Shown here one piece after another: positions 18,258-27,711 of a stretch of DNA of 64,000 bases. The stretch is from Opitutales bacterium UBA5694. GTDB taxonomy: Bacteria > Verrucomicrobiota > Verrucomicrobiia > Opitutales > Opitutaceae. Every line of letters starts with the position of its first letter. The stretch's first letter is position 1. The position numbers and the translations under genes are program-made. The DNA is taken from NCBI GenBank assembly GCA_002420185.1, contig DIHO01000008.1:54700-118699 (forward strand). The letters run 5' to 3'. The notes below the pieces were generated by a model that searched no databases, was not told where the DNA came from, and saw only the letters and a list, made by a program, of their open reading frames with translations.

Positions 18258-21200
18258 TTACAACGTATCAATTTGAATGATCAGTTCTTCGATAGCACGC
18301 TTTAACTGGGGATCAACTTTTTTGGCTTTGTAGGCCGGGGGATTCTCAACCAATATATCTGGTATGGCTGGGTTATGCTCCATGCCCATTTCAGATTCTT
18401 TCACAAACCAGCCACGAAATGGCCGGCGCACGTAGGAGCCGTCAACCAGACTATAGCTACCCGTTGAGATAACAGCACCAAAGGTGGGTTGTCCGACCAG
18501 TTTCCCTAACCCCAGTGCCTTATAGGCATGCGAGAAAATCTCCGCATTACTGTAGCTATTTTGGTTGCACAGAGCGACAGACGGTTTGGTGGAATAGGCT
18601 AACGGCAGACGTTCGCTAAAGGGATAAGTATTCTTAAACTTTGGATGATCGGTATCCAGGTTTTCTGTCGCTCCACGAGGAACGGTATACGAGTGTTGCT
18701 TTACGCTAAGCACCGCCATGAGATAGTCTGTGGTCCAACCTCCTCCGTTGTAGCGCACATCGATAACGATACCTTCCTTCCCGTAGCCTGCCGCTACGAG
18801 GTCGGTCTCGAAGCGTTCAAAGCTTTTCCACCCCATCGCCCTAATGTGCAAGTAGCCCAACCGTCCTTCCGAATAGTCTTCAACCATTTCCCGACGCTCT
18901 TCTACCCAAGCATCGTAAAGCGCCAAGTTCAAGGATCCTGTAGGCCACACAATACTCTCGAATACGTCTTCTCCACGTTGTACTTCCAAAAGGACCTCTG
19001 TATCCGCCGTATCCACAAGCAAGGCGAAGACATTGGAATCCGATTCGACTCGCACCCGGCCAACCGATACTATGATATCCCCTACCTCAATCGGAACCGA
19101 AGCCTTTGCCAATGGACCGCCGGGCACAACCGTTTTAAGCAGAAATCCTCCGTCCGTATTTTTCCCTTCCATACCAAGTAGTCCGGATTTTTGGGACTGA
19201 GTTTCTTTGGGGTTTTCCACTCCCCGCATTCCCATGTGACTCGCGTTTATTTGACCGAGCATTAGATTAAACGTATTCTGAAAATCTTCCGTGGTCGATG
19301 CGGCCCTAGCGATTGGCAGGTATTTGTCACGAATGGCCTCGAAGTCGTGCCCGTGGAAACCGGGATCATAAAAGGACCGATTCAACTCCCGCCAGGCGTC
19401 ATGGTAAATTTGCTCTCTCTCACCTTCCACATCTATTTGGATACGAGATAAAACTGGGAGTTTTTCCGTCTTGCCATCTTTGGTGATGACCCGTCTAAGC
19501 AATCCACCCTTGCTTAAAAAATAAACATGGTCGCCGGTTTTCGAAAGGTGAAGCTGCCGTGGAACACTGTTGTCACCAATCAGCTCTTTCTGGCCTTCCC
19601 CGTCCCAACGAATCTCGTGAAGATTACGTTCCGTGGAGTAGTCCTGACGGCCCGGACTGCCGATGGTGAAATATATTTTTTCACCCTCTTTATCGAAGAC
19701 GAACGGACCCTCATTACCTGCCATGGCGGTAACCTGCTCTAGCCGCAAATAAATTCGATCAATGTCGATTTCGATTGCGGGATCTTCTTCGGCTTCTTCC
19801 TCGCCCACCTTATCTTCTCTCGTCGCTTCGTCTTCAGACGCTTTGTAGACTGTTTCCTTATCGCTCTTTTTCTTTTCGGAATCTTTTTTGTCTTTCTTCA
19901 GGTGGCGTTCCCGCTCCCATTGTTGCTCCGATTTTTCCCAATCGGATTTCTTCAACCAAGCAAACCATACATCGCCATCGTTGTTGTTCCTTTCAGAAAC
20001 AAAGCCTAGCTTGCTACCGTCCCGACTCCAAACAGGATCACTATCCTGACCCGGATGCATGGATACATTTATAGATGAAGACGGATTGTCGACCGGTTGG
20101 ATGAAAATCTCCGAATTAAAATTAAGATCGGACAAAGCGTAAGCGATCCAACGACTATCGGGAGACCATTTAACTCCTGAGGGATTAGCCCACCCGTCGA
20201 GCAACGTGACGTGATTTGATAGAACGCCAAGCTCATTGATTTCGGCCACAACTAGAGTCCCCGTATCCAACCGGTATACAAGTTGCTTTCCATCTGGAGC
20301 TAAGATTGGGTCGAATTCCTCTTCAGTCGATTTGGTTAGACGTCGCGTTTTGGTCTTCAGGGTTTTAAAAAGGTCCTTCTCCTCCTCGTCGTCCGACTCA
20401 ATGAGGTAGATCTCGTTTTGTCCCTCCCGATCCGATACGAACAGAACAGCGTGGTCGTTCAGCCAGACAGGACTGCGCTCGCGAGACGAGCGGTTGGTCA
20501 AGCGGACGCTACGGTCATCATCCTTGTCGTTGCGAGTGACAAAGAGATCCCCCCTCACCCCGAAGACCGACAGCTTGCCATCAGGTGACAACGCATACTC
20601 CTCGATATTGTCCTTTATGGTCTTACTGACAACAGGATCAAAACGAAAATCAGCGGATAGCTCGATATTGAGGCACTCACTCGACTTCTTGCCCAATTGC
20701 TGGATCGAAATATCCGCACCGTGCTGGTAGACGATTCTTTTCTTAGCAGCACTCAGGTCGAAACTATTCACTCCAAAGTCCCTCTCAAACGTCACTTGCT
20801 TTGGGGAGCCCTCAAGTGAACTCTGAAACACATTGTATTTGCCTTCTCGTGACGAAATAAACAGCAATGTTGAAGGATTCAGCCACTTAGGGGAAAAATC
20901 ATTACCTTCAAAATCAGTTAGTTGGGTATAGATCTCGCTCTCCACGTCGAAGATCCAGATATCCCGATTCGCCGGCCCCTTGTAGGCCTCCCTTTCGACT
21001 CGACACGAGCCCCTAACAAAGGCGATTTTAGAGCCATCTGGAGATACCATAGGATCGGATCCCAATGCATCCATAAATCGCGTTGGCGTTCCTCCCTGTG
21101 AACTCGCCTGATAGATTTCATACTCGCGCTCTACCTGCGCGTACACCCGCCGAGTCACGAACAGAATTGACCCATCCGGCGAATAGCTGGATAACAAATC

Positions 21201-21515
21201 AGGCGCGGAATGAAACGTGTGGCGAATCGGCTTCCCGCCATTAATTGGGATCGAATAGATGTCATTGTTTCCATATCGATCGCTTTGGAAAGCCAGTCGA
21301 TTTCCGTCCGCACTCCATCTGGGATTGGAGTCGTAGCCCTCATGAACCGTCAGCCGGTACGGACGCCCTCCCGCTGATGAGACAGACCAGATGTCACCCT
21401 GGTAGCAAAATGCTAATTGACTGCCATCCGGACTGATCGCTGGTTGAAGCACGCCGGCAACAGAAGCACTTATAAGGGAAAAAAATACCGAGGTAAAACA
21501 GAAGAGACATTTCAT
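18258..21515 (-). CDS. tricorn-like S41 peptidase with beta-propeller and PDZ domains
   Basis: This 1085-residue exported protein has a signal peptide, then about 500 residues of TolB/WD-like propeller blades (repeated ISPDGSQLAF, WSADGNRLAF, SPDGSKIAFV motifs). A strongly charged Lys/Glu-rich insert lies at about 535-590, followed by a second propeller-like part, a tricorn core helical region (HDAWRELNRSFYDPGFHG), a PDZ domain (about 790-860) and a C-terminal S41 protease domain. The catalytic region shows VIDVRYNGGGW and NQNSYSNAEIF with the presumed nucleophile Ser near 989. Tricorn-type enzymes degrade oligopeptides; the propeller gates access. The signal peptide places this one in the periplasm, unlike the archaeal cytosolic prototype. 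It appears monocistronic. Confidence 0.92.
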   Translation of the reverse strand: MKCLFCFTSVFFSLISASVAGVLQPAISPDGSQLAFCYQGDIWSVSSAGGRPYRLTVHEGYDSNPRWSADGNRLAFQSDRYGNNDIYSIPINGGKPIRHTFHSAPDLLSSYSPDGSILFVTRRVYAQVEREYEIYQASSQGGTPTRFMDALGSDPMVSPDGSKIAFVRGSCRVEREAYKGPANRDIWIFDVESEIYTQLTDFEGNDFSPKWLNPSTLLFISSREGKYNVFQSSLEGSPKQVTFERDFGVNSFDLSAAKKRIVYQHGADISIQQLGKKSSECLNIELSADFRFDPVVSKTIKDNIEEYALSPDGKLSVFGVRGDLFVTRNDKDDDRSVRLTNRSSRERSPVWLNDHAVLFVSDREGQNEIYLIESDDEEEKDLFKTLKTKTRRLTKSTEEEFDPILAPDGKQLVYRLDTGTLVVAEINELGVLSNHVTLLDGWANPSGVKWSPDSRWIAYALSDLNFNSEIFIQPVDNPSSSINVSMHPGQDSDPVWSRDGSKLGFVSERNNNDGDVWFAWLKKSDWEKSEQQWERERHLKKDKKDSEKKKSDKETVYKASEDEATREDKVGEEEAEEDPAIEIDIDRIYLRLEQVTAMAGNEGPFVFDKEGEKIYFTIGSPGRQDYSTERNLHEIRWDGEGQKELIGDNSVPRQLHLSKTGDHVYFLSKGGLLRRVITKDGKTEKLPVLSRIQIDVEGEREQIYHDAWRELNRSFYDPGFHGHDFEAIRDKYLPIARAASTTEDFQNTFNLMLGQINASHMGMRGVENPKETQSQKSGLLGMEGKNTDGGFLLKTVVPGGPLAKASVPIEVGDIIVSVGRVRVESDSNVFALLVDTADTEVLLEVQRGEDVFESIVWPTGSLNLALYDAWVEERREMVEDYSEGRLGYLHIRAMGWKSFERFETDLVAAGYGKEGIVIDVRYNGGGWTTDYLMAVLSVKQHSYTVPRGATENLDTDHPKFKNTYPFSERLPLAYSTKPSVALCNQNSYSNAEIFSHAYKALGLGKLVGQPTFGAVISTGSYSLVDGSYVRRPFRGWFVKESEMGMEHNPAIPDILVENPPAYKAKKVDPQLKRAIEELIIQIDTL

Positions 21516-21886
21516 ATTCTGGAGGGAGACTAGTTATTGAGAAGAATCACAATTCCCTTATTAGGCAAAAACAAATATAATAATGCCTAGTTTTTGGAGA
21601 ATCCGTACAACTCTTTCGGTCTAGTCCAGAATGCTGCTATGCAATCTCTAGTTCTAAAGGGTAGTGAAGACGATTGAAATTGGTTTCATAAAGCGTATTT
21701 CGACAAAAAACTCCGTGGAGCAGGGCGATACCAACCGCTTTGACTAATTTGCCTTTTTCAATTTCAATTTTTTTCTAGTTGTCCCAGCCAAACCTAGATT
21801 TTAAGCGGCACCGGAAAGTCGAAAGACTGCGACATTCTTTTCGAAAAGCGCGGAGATCTTGAATCCGTTGGGATCTCCAACCAAAA
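21516..21886. other. intergenic region upstream of tricorn-like gene
   Basis: No gene seen. TAGGCA at 21562-21567 and TGCCTA at 21583-21588 form an inverted repeat around an AT-rich centre that holds TATAAT on the plus strand, with GTTTTT following. It could be an operator or weak hairpin in the tricorn promoter region, but support is limited to the repeat itself. Confidence 0.3.
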
Positions 21887-22840
21887 CTAACCGATCAGCT
21901 TAAAGGCTTTCTTGAGCGAATCCACGGTCGCCTTGCAGGCGGGATCGTCTTCGAGATCGCGCAGGGACTGATTGAATGGTTCGGCCCGAACGGGACCGTC
22001 GTAGCCGATCTTGACGAGGGCATTGAGGAAGCCCTTGGCATCAATCGTCCCCGTAGCAAGGGGAAGCTCCCGCTTGCCGTCGAGCTGGAGTTTCTTTTCA
22101 ATCCCTGCAGGAGCGTCATTAAGGTCAACTAGGATAATGTCCTGCTTGTTGAGTCTTTCTATATCGGCTATCGAATCGCCCGCTTGCCACCAGTGCCAAC
22201 TGTCCAATACAATGCCGGCATTGCCGGTGCCGATCGTATCGACCAATTCCAGTGCCTCCGCCATCGTATGCAGAAACGGATACTTGCGGGCTGCGAGTAA
22301 AGTAGCTGTACCCACATATTCTAGACCAATTCTCAAATCATAGTCTTCGAGTACTCTACAGATCTTTCTTAGTCGATTGGAGTGCTGCTTGAAATTTTCC
22401 AGGTAAGTCAGCTCGTCATGACAGGGCATGATCCAAGTATTGACGCACCTCACTCCTGCTCGTTGCAGGCCAGCGGCCAGCCTGGGTAATTCCTTGAGAC
22501 CTTTCCTGAAAGTGTCCTCGTTCTTACGAAAATCCACAGACAACCCCGATGTACCCCAAACGAGCTTCTTTTTCTTGAGATCGGTTTTGAGAGCCTCTAA
22601 CTCTCCATCACTCAATTCGGCCAAATAGCTAGAGTGAGCTTCCACCGACTCAAACCCGTGCTTGGCAGCAAGGTCAATAGCCCGAGTTTGACTGGCTTTG
22701 ACGCCGATCGCACCGCAAACGAGATTGATCGTCATTTTGCGGTTCGCCGATCTGGACTGAGCAGATGCAGTGCGTTGCCGGGTAAATGGGGCCGCAATGC
22801 TGACGATGGCAGTAGATTTAAGAAAATGTCTTCTTTTCAT
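21887..22840 (-). CDS. Tat-exported sugar phosphate isomerase/epimerase-like protein
   Basis: The 317-residue product starts with a twin-arginine signal (KRRHFLKSTAIVSIAAPF), followed by a xylose isomerase-like TIM barrel (PF01261). Recognisable metal-site strands are GLEYVG (Glu), LDSWHWW (Asp and His), LVDLNDAP and a late VRAEPFN (Glu). Proteins of this type in PVC bacteria are often annotated as hydroxypyruvate isomerase-like or inosose dehydratase-like; the true substrate is not known. Export in a folded, probably metal-loaded state fits the Tat signal. It lies between the tricorn-like and M50 genes without sharing an operon with either. Confidence 0.85.
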   Translation of the reverse strand: MKRRHFLKSTAIVSIAAPFTRQRTASAQSRSANRKMTINLVCGAIGVKASQTRAIDLAAKHGFESVEAHSSYLAELSDGELEALKTDLKKKKLVWGTSGLSVDFRKNEDTFRKGLKELPRLAAGLQRAGVRCVNTWIMPCHDELTYLENFKQHSNRLRKICRVLEDYDLRIGLEYVGTATLLAARKYPFLHTMAEALELVDTIGTGNAGIVLDSWHWWQAGDSIADIERLNKQDIILVDLNDAPAGIEKKLQLDGKRELPLATGTIDAKGFLNALVKIGYDGPVRAEPFNQSLRDLEDDPACKATVDSLKKAFKLIG

Positions 22841-22953
22841 TTTGGGTCTGACTCGTCGACTAAGTTGGTGAAGCCTACTCCAAGGTCAACGCCGTAGATC
22901 GTAGCTTGCTTGAATTTGGAAAGAGGGCACAATAATATCGACACGATTTAGTT

Positions 22954-23613
22954 ATGCTGAAATTCACACTATTTAAGATTCCTATCTCTGTTCATTGGAT
23001 GTTCTGGCTTCTCGCTGGTTTTCTCGGCGGAGGACTGCAGGCCCAAAGCGCTGCCGACTGGCACAAGGTGCTAGTCTTCATGCTGGCAGTATTTGCCTCT
23101 GTCATAGTTCACGAGCTAGGACACGCCCTTACAGGGTGTAAATTTGGAGCCGGACAGGCTCAGATACAACTCCACGGAATGGGGGGAGTCGCTCAGTTCG
23201 GTAGTGGAGGATTGAGCCGGAAACAGCGGATTCTAATGACCATGGCCGGTCCCGGGGCGAGTATCCTGCTGGCGATTATTTTTTGCTTTGTGGCCGTTAA
23301 CATGCCTCAAGGATCTCAAGCTGATTCGTACCCAACATTCCTTCTTGCCTATTTCGTGGATGTCGTGGTTACAATTAACATTTTCTGGGCCATCATCAAT
23401 CTGTTTCCAGCATTACCGCTGGATGGAGGGCAGATCCTCCGTGTTGCCCTAGGTCCAAAAAAAATAAAACTTACGTGTGTAGTTAGTTTCATTACATTGG
23501 CGGTACTCGGAACGATTCTCTTGATGAAGACACGGTCTATTTACAACCTGATGGTCATACTATTACTCGGATCCTACACATGGAATCTGTACCAGCAAAT
23601 TCGAGAGGGATAA
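22954..23613 (+). CDS. site-2 protease-like M50 membrane metallopeptidase
   Basis: The 219-residue integral membrane protein has the M50 zinc site HELGH at residues 53-57 and the distal third ligand in LPLDGGQ (Asp157), separated by several membrane helices. It lacks PDZ and CBS domains, so it corresponds to the short SREBP/S2P-like group that includes Rip-type and SpoIVFB-like enzymes. Such proteases cut membrane-embedded regulators or signal-peptide remnants. No substrate such as an anti-sigma factor is encoded next to it. The start follows the annotated ATG with no Shine-Dalgarno sequence; it is divergent from the Tat-exported isomerase-like gene. Confidence 0.9.
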   Translation: MLKFTLFKIPISVHWMFWLLAGFLGGGLQAQSAADWHKVLVFMLAVFASVIVHELGHALTGCKFGAGQAQIQLHGMGGVAQFGSGGLSRKQRILMTMAGPGASILLAIIFCFVAVNMPQGSQADSYPTFLLAYFVDVVVTINIFWAIINLFPALPLDGGQILRVALGPKKIKLTCVVSFITLAVLGTILLMKTRSIYNLMVILLLGSYTWNLYQQIREG

Positions 23614-23622
23614 GCAGAGCCT

Positions 23623-23744
23623 AAGCCTTGGCAGGATCTGGAACCTGGGGCTCATCCGCCTGCAACGTCTTCACTCTCTTTGGCAATAGACCAAATCGGG
23701 GTGAACACAACCGTCACTAATATCAATGGTAGGGCCTTCGTCAT
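23623..23744 (-). pseudogene. possible small membrane protein with -1 frameshift
   Basis: On the minus strand an ATG at 23744 opens a hydrophobic segment (MTKALPLILVTVVFTPI) that stops at 23652. The -1 frame continues sensibly to a stop at 23623 as FGLLPKRVKTLQADEPQV and a short tail. Joined, they would give a membrane protein of about 40 residues, or the C-terminal remnant of a transporter. Nothing identifies it further. Confidence 0.25.
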
Positions 23745-23812
23745 TGAGATTCGCCTATAGCAAACTCTGGGTGTTTGTACTGTTTTTGGGGTTTAGATGA
23801 TCGATTCGGCAC

Positions 23813-23842
23813 AAAAAAGAGGCGGTCCCCAAACCACCTCTT
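23813..23842 (-). terminator. intrinsic terminator for the DUF2911 gene
   Basis: Reading the minus strand, AAGAGGTGGT (23842-23833) pairs with ACCGCCTCTT (23826-23817), one mismatch, and runs into six T residues (complement of 23813-23818). It lies 23 bases past the DUF2911 stop codon. Confidence 0.85.
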
Positions 23843-23864
23843 AAATAAATCGACCGAAAGCACC

Positions 23865-24401
23865 CTATTTTACAGATATGGGTACTGCTACCCATTTGTC
23901 TGCCCAACGGAGGTTCATGTGAGCTCCTACATTCGAAAGCGTATCGAAATCAATCGTGAACCATTCGTAGCCTGGGCCATCCTGTAAAGGTAAGCTAATG
24001 CGGGCAACGTCCTGCGACTCGTCGTATTGCGTCCCCCAGGACAATTTAGAGTTAATGATTACGGTGAATTTACCACCTTCAGGTATCGAGTAGACCGAAT
24101 AAGTTCCGGCGTTGATAGACGCGTCTCCGACCAATACATCTCCGGAGAAAGTAATGACTGTGGACTCGTTCGCCCCTGTTCTCCATACTTTGTTCTCAGG
24201 AACCAGCGACTCAACCGAACGACCTTTCAAACCTGGGCGACCGTAATTGACGGAAACTACTGTGGTTCCTATGGTCTGACTGATGGATGCGTTGGGGCTC
24301 GGGCGAGCCTTTTTGTCGCCGCGTACTTGGGCAATGACAGCCAAGTTGCCACAAACGAGGGCGGTGAGAGAGATCAAAGTGATTCGAACAAACATTTTCA
24401 T
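23865..24401 (-). CDS. exported DUF2911 protein
   Basis: The 178-residue protein has a signal peptide (VRITLISLTALVCGNLAVIA) and one DUF2911 domain with its typical sequence features: VNYGRPGLKGR, WRTGANESTVI, LSWGTQYDESQDVARI and a beta-rich C-terminus ending in WVAVPI. DUF2911 proteins are small periplasmic or outer-membrane-associated beta proteins of unknown function, common in Bacteroidota and Verrucomicrobiota. It has its own terminator and is probably monocistronic. A second in-frame ATG two codons downstream is equally possible as the start. Confidence 0.92.
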   Translation of the reverse strand: MKMFVRITLISLTALVCGNLAVIAQVRGDKKARPSPNASISQTIGTTVVSVNYGRPGLKGRSVESLVPENKVWRTGANESTVITFSGDVLVGDASINAGTYSVYSIPEGGKFTVIINSKLSWGTQYDESQDVARISLPLQDGPGYEWFTIDFDTLSNVGAHMNLRWADKWVAVPISVK

Positions 24402-24817
24402 AATTTAGTTGGCTTAAGATGATTAGGAGCTGGCTCAGGTAACGTAGCCGAATTTATAAAATGGAGAGAAAGTCAATTGATCGGCAAGCAGATTCGGCAC
24501 TGAGAGAGGTTCAGCAATTGTAAATATGGGTAAAGAACAGACCCCAAAGGCTCACTCTTTTACTCGGCATTCATTTTCCACGTAGCCATCGAGCTCATTT
24601 TCCAATATCTTTAGCTACACTTTATCGGTTGAGTAATAGTGGCTTGCTTAGGGGGCAGTAGTCAGTTCCTTCGTAGACCACTTCAGCATGTCTCCCCAAG
24701 AGCTATTGTAGAATAGATTCTAGGTTGCCAACGATAAGCTTGTAGATTTCTAATCAATCTCAAGCCGATCAACATCCAGCACATTATAATGGTTCCTCCA
24801 AAACCTGAAATTTTCAG
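24402..24817. other. intergenic region, nothing recognised
   Basis: Upstream of the DUF2911 gene and downstream of the mutarotase gene. AT-rich next to 24460 (a TTGACT and a TATAAA occur on the minus strand but only 12 bases apart, so I do not call a promoter). No small gene or RNA recognised. Confidence 0.35.
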
Positions 24818-25831
24818 CTACCGAACTCCAAAACGATAAATCGTAGTGGACCGATAGACTTGGCCCGGATTCAAGCGAGTAGTGGGAAAATTCGGCTGAT
24901 TGGGAGAATTCGGAAAATGCTGTGTCTCTAAGCAGAATCCGTTGCGGAAACGATAACGAGCACCCTCTTTGCCAACGATCGAGCCGTCCAGAAAATTTCC
25001 AGTGTAAAACTGCAAGCCCGGTTCCGTCGTCAGGACATCAAGCGTTCGTCCCGAATGAGGCTCGTATAAAGTGGCAGCCAAATCTAATGAATGAGGTGCC
25101 TCTTTATTCAAAACGAAATTGTGATCGTACCCTCGTACTCTTTTCAGCTGCTCGTGCGAGTCGTCAATCCGGTCCGCTATTTTGACGCTTTCTCTAAAGT
25201 CGAATGGCGTTCCCTCGACCTTAGCAAAAAGGCCGTTGGGAATCAGGTTAGAATCGACAGGCGTATACGAGTCCGCATTTATCACCACCTTGTGTTCCAG
25301 GTTTTGGCCAGCAGCATGACCGGAAAGATTGAAGTAGGAATGCTGAGTTAGATTTACAACGGTGGGTTGATCAGTTGTGGCTTTGTATTCAATGATCCAT
25401 TCATTCTGATCGGTTAACTTATAAGTTACCACCACATCCAGGTTCCCTGGATAACCTTCCTCTCCATCTGGACTCAGGTAGTTAAGCCGTAGTCCGGTAT
25501 AGCCCTTGCCAGAAATGGGCTCGGCATTCCATATAACCTTGTCAAACGCCCGAATACCTCCGTGCAAGTGATTCTCGCCATTATTTCGAGCCAGCTCGTA
25601 TCTTCGGCCATCAAGGCTAAAGCGACCTTGAGCAATTCGATTCCCGTAGCGACCCACAAGAGCCCCGAGATAGGGAGACTCTTCGCCGTAATCTTTTGCC
25701 GCGTTACATCCTAAAACTACATCGGAGAAAACCCCATCACGATCCGGCACATGCAATTCCATGACAATCCCCCCATAGTTGGAGACACGCATTCGGACTC
25801 CTCTAATATTTTCTAAAATAAACTCGTCCAT
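24818..25831 (-). CDS. galM: aldose 1-epimerase (galactose mutarotase)
   Basis: From the ATG at 25831 the product is 337 residues, the normal size of GalM. It interconverts alpha and beta anomers of aldohexoses. The key motifs are present: GRYGNRIAQGRF and NHLHGG (substrate His), NLTQHSYFNLSG with the catalytic His, DHNFVLN, and GFCLETQHFPNSPN carrying the catalytic Glu. No signal peptide is seen, so it is cytosolic. The open frame continues upstream another 108 codons without a stop to a TTG at 26155, but this extension overlaps the divergent sulfatase start and has no mutarotase homology, so I leave it out. Confidence 0.93.
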   Translation of the reverse strand: MDEFILENIRGVRMRVSNYGGIVMELHVPDRDGVFSDVVLGCNAAKDYGEESPYLGALVGRYGNRIAQGRFSLDGRRYELARNNGENHLHGGIRAFDKVIWNAEPISGKGYTGLRLNYLSPDGEEGYPGNLDVVVTYKLTDQNEWIIEYKATTDQPTVVNLTQHSYFNLSGHAAGQNLEHKVVINADSYTPVDSNLIPNGLFAKVEGTPFDFRESVKIADRIDDSHEQLKRVRGYDHNFVLNKEAPHSLDLAATLYEPHSGRTLDVLTTEPGLQFYTGNFLDGSIVGKEGARYRFRNGFCLETQHFPNSPNQPNFPTTRLNPGQVYRSTTIYRFGVR

Positions 25832-26141
25832 CGAATACTCAAAAGTTAACGTCAAAACCGGTAACAGGTCAAGACTCCTTAAAGAGTCCTTTACCCTCAA
25901 AATACAAAGAAATGATAACGCCACGGTAGGACCGCCCTGCTCCTTTCGGCGAAACTTCTGTATATTAAAGCCCCGCCCGCTCAACTTTTCGGCAGCAGAG
26001 TACACAGCGATCTCTTCAGAAGATACCTGCGTCATAGGCCACAGGGAATGTTTAGCAGATACAGGAGCTTGACCTTCTGCCTCCCCACCCAAAATCTTTT
26101 CCTTCTTCTTAAAAAAGTCTACCGCTTTAAAATCAAATCCT
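25832..26141. other. divergent promoter region between galM and a sulfatase gene
   Basis: Must hold promoters for both divergent genes. The minus strand stays open in the galM frame throughout, with an ATG at 26035 that would add 68 residues to GalM (starting MTQVSSEEIAVYSAAEKLSG). I found no clear -35/-10 pair. Confidence 0.35.
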
Positions 26142-27578
26142 GTGCCCAAACCCAATTTCCTCCTAGTCCTATCTGACGAGCACCAGAAATATGTGGCTGG
26201 ATGCTACGGAAACCCACAAAACGTCACTCCTAATTTGGATGCCTTGGCAGAACGAGGGACCCTCTTCTCCCGCGCTTACACCACCTCTCCCATTTGCGTA
26301 CCGGCACGTGCTTCATTGGCCACTGGCAAGTACGTCCACGAAATCGGGAATTGGGACAACGCCTTCCCTTATAAGGGAAGTGAACGTTCCTGGCACCATG
26401 AAGTACGCGATGAGGGGCTGACCGTCGACTTGATCGGCAAACTTCATTTCCGAAGCCAGGAAGACGACAACGGCTTCTCTAATGAAATCCAACCACTGCA
26501 CGTAGTAAGCGGCGTCGGAGATCCCTTGGGTTGCATGCGCGATAGTCCAGTCCTTCGAACACGCCGCGGAGGAATCAATTCCGCGGGTGAAGGCGATACG
26601 ACGTACCAGCAATATGACATTAAAAATGCGGACGAAGCCATCAAATGGCTCGAGCAACATAAAGATGATGAGCGGCCTTGGATTTTGTTCCTTTCATTCG
26701 TCTGCCCGCATCCACCTTACAAAGTCAAAAAAGAGTACCTCGATAAGTTCGATCCTGAAGAGTTGCCCCGTCCGCCGCAATGGAAGCAGAAAGACTGGCC
26801 CATGCATCCACACTACATCTACATGCGGAAGTATTTCGATGCTTCTGAACAGCATACCGATTCCCAAATCAAGAATCTTATCCATGCGTACTATGGTCTT
26901 ACCAATTTTCTGGATGAACAACTAGGACGAGTACTCAATCGTCTGGAAGCACTGGGTCTTTCTGAAGACACTAACGTACTGTATTCAACCGATCATGGTG
27001 AATGCCTATCGGCCCGAGGCTTCTACGGTAAATTCACACACTATGAAGAGTCTGGAGGAGTGCCTATGGTTTTGGCGGGCCCGAAAGTACCAAAAGGCCA
27101 GATTTGCGATACTCCTGTTTCACTTCTAGACGTTCACGCCACTATATATGATGGACTCGGGCTGGAAAAACCGATGCATCGCAATGCTGAATCGCTGATC
27201 AAACTAGCGAATTCGCCGGAACAGCAAAGAAGCGTGTTTGGAGAATATCATGCGTTAAACAGTGAGAATGGTTCCTTTCTTCTTACGGACAATCAGTACA
27301 AATTGATCTACCACGCAAACCAGTCGCCACAGTTGTTTGACCTAAAGGAAGATCCTGATGAGCTTGTTGATTTGTCTTCGAACGAAGAATACAAGGATAT
27401 CCTAAATATGATGATTAGTGAATTACGCTTAATATGCGATCCAGAAAAAGTCGATGCCCAGGCTAAAGTGGATCAGCAAGCGTTGATCGCCCGATATGGT
27501 GGAAGTCAAAAACTGAGGGGACGCGGGTTCTTCGAGAACTCCCCCGTGCCAGGCGAGACTCCCGTATTCAAGAACTAG
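26142..27578 (+). CDS. sulfatase-family hydrolase, cytosolic form
   Basis: The 478-residue protein is a second S1-type sulfatase: first metal pair in LLVLSDEHQ (Asp12 and Glu13 in place of the usual Asp pair), the formylglycine motif C-V-P-A-R with Cys52, then VDLIGKLHF, and the second metal region STDHGE. The start is GTG at 26142; no signal peptide is seen, so unless a start was missed it acts in the cytosol. The form resembles choline-sulfatase/arylsulfatase-like enzymes used for late steps of sulfated sugar breakdown. Its sulfated substrate is unknown. It is divergent from galM, which would fit joint sugar use, but this is inference. Confidence 0.9.
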   Translation: MPKPNFLLVLSDEHQKYVAGCYGNPQNVTPNLDALAERGTLFSRAYTTSPICVPARASLATGKYVHEIGNWDNAFPYKGSERSWHHEVRDEGLTVDLIGKLHFRSQEDDNGFSNEIQPLHVVSGVGDPLGCMRDSPVLRTRRGGINSAGEGDTTYQQYDIKNADEAIKWLEQHKDDERPWILFLSFVCPHPPYKVKKEYLDKFDPEELPRPPQWKQKDWPMHPHYIYMRKYFDASEQHTDSQIKNLIHAYYGLTNFLDEQLGRVLNRLEALGLSEDTNVLYSTDHGECLSARGFYGKFTHYEESGGVPMVLAGPKVPKGQICDTPVSLLDVHATIYDGLGLEKPMHRNAESLIKLANSPEQQRSVFGEYHALNSENGSFLLTDNQYKLIYHANQSPQLFDLKEDPDELVDLSSNEEYKDILNMMISELRLICDPEKVDAQAKVDQQALIARYGGSQKLRGRGFFENSPVPGETPVFKN

Positions 27579-27711
27579 CTCAAAAGCCGAGCTCGTTTTC
27601 CTGAAGCTGGATACTAGTTTTGTTTTCTCAACGAGACCGGTTACGGATTAGTTGCTGCCATTGAGTAATAGGCTCAAGCGGTCCGGAACTCTACTCGGTT
27701 TAATCCCACTC

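Noticed and set aside
21562..21593. TAGGCA/TGCCTA inverted repeat as an intrinsic terminator
   Set aside because: No gene ends upstream on the plus strand and the loop is long; kept only as a possible operator in the intergenic note.
27577..27599. Weak hairpin AGCTC/GAGCT with CGTTTT after the second sulfatase gene
   Set aside because: Stem of five pairs and a short T run; not convincing as a terminator.
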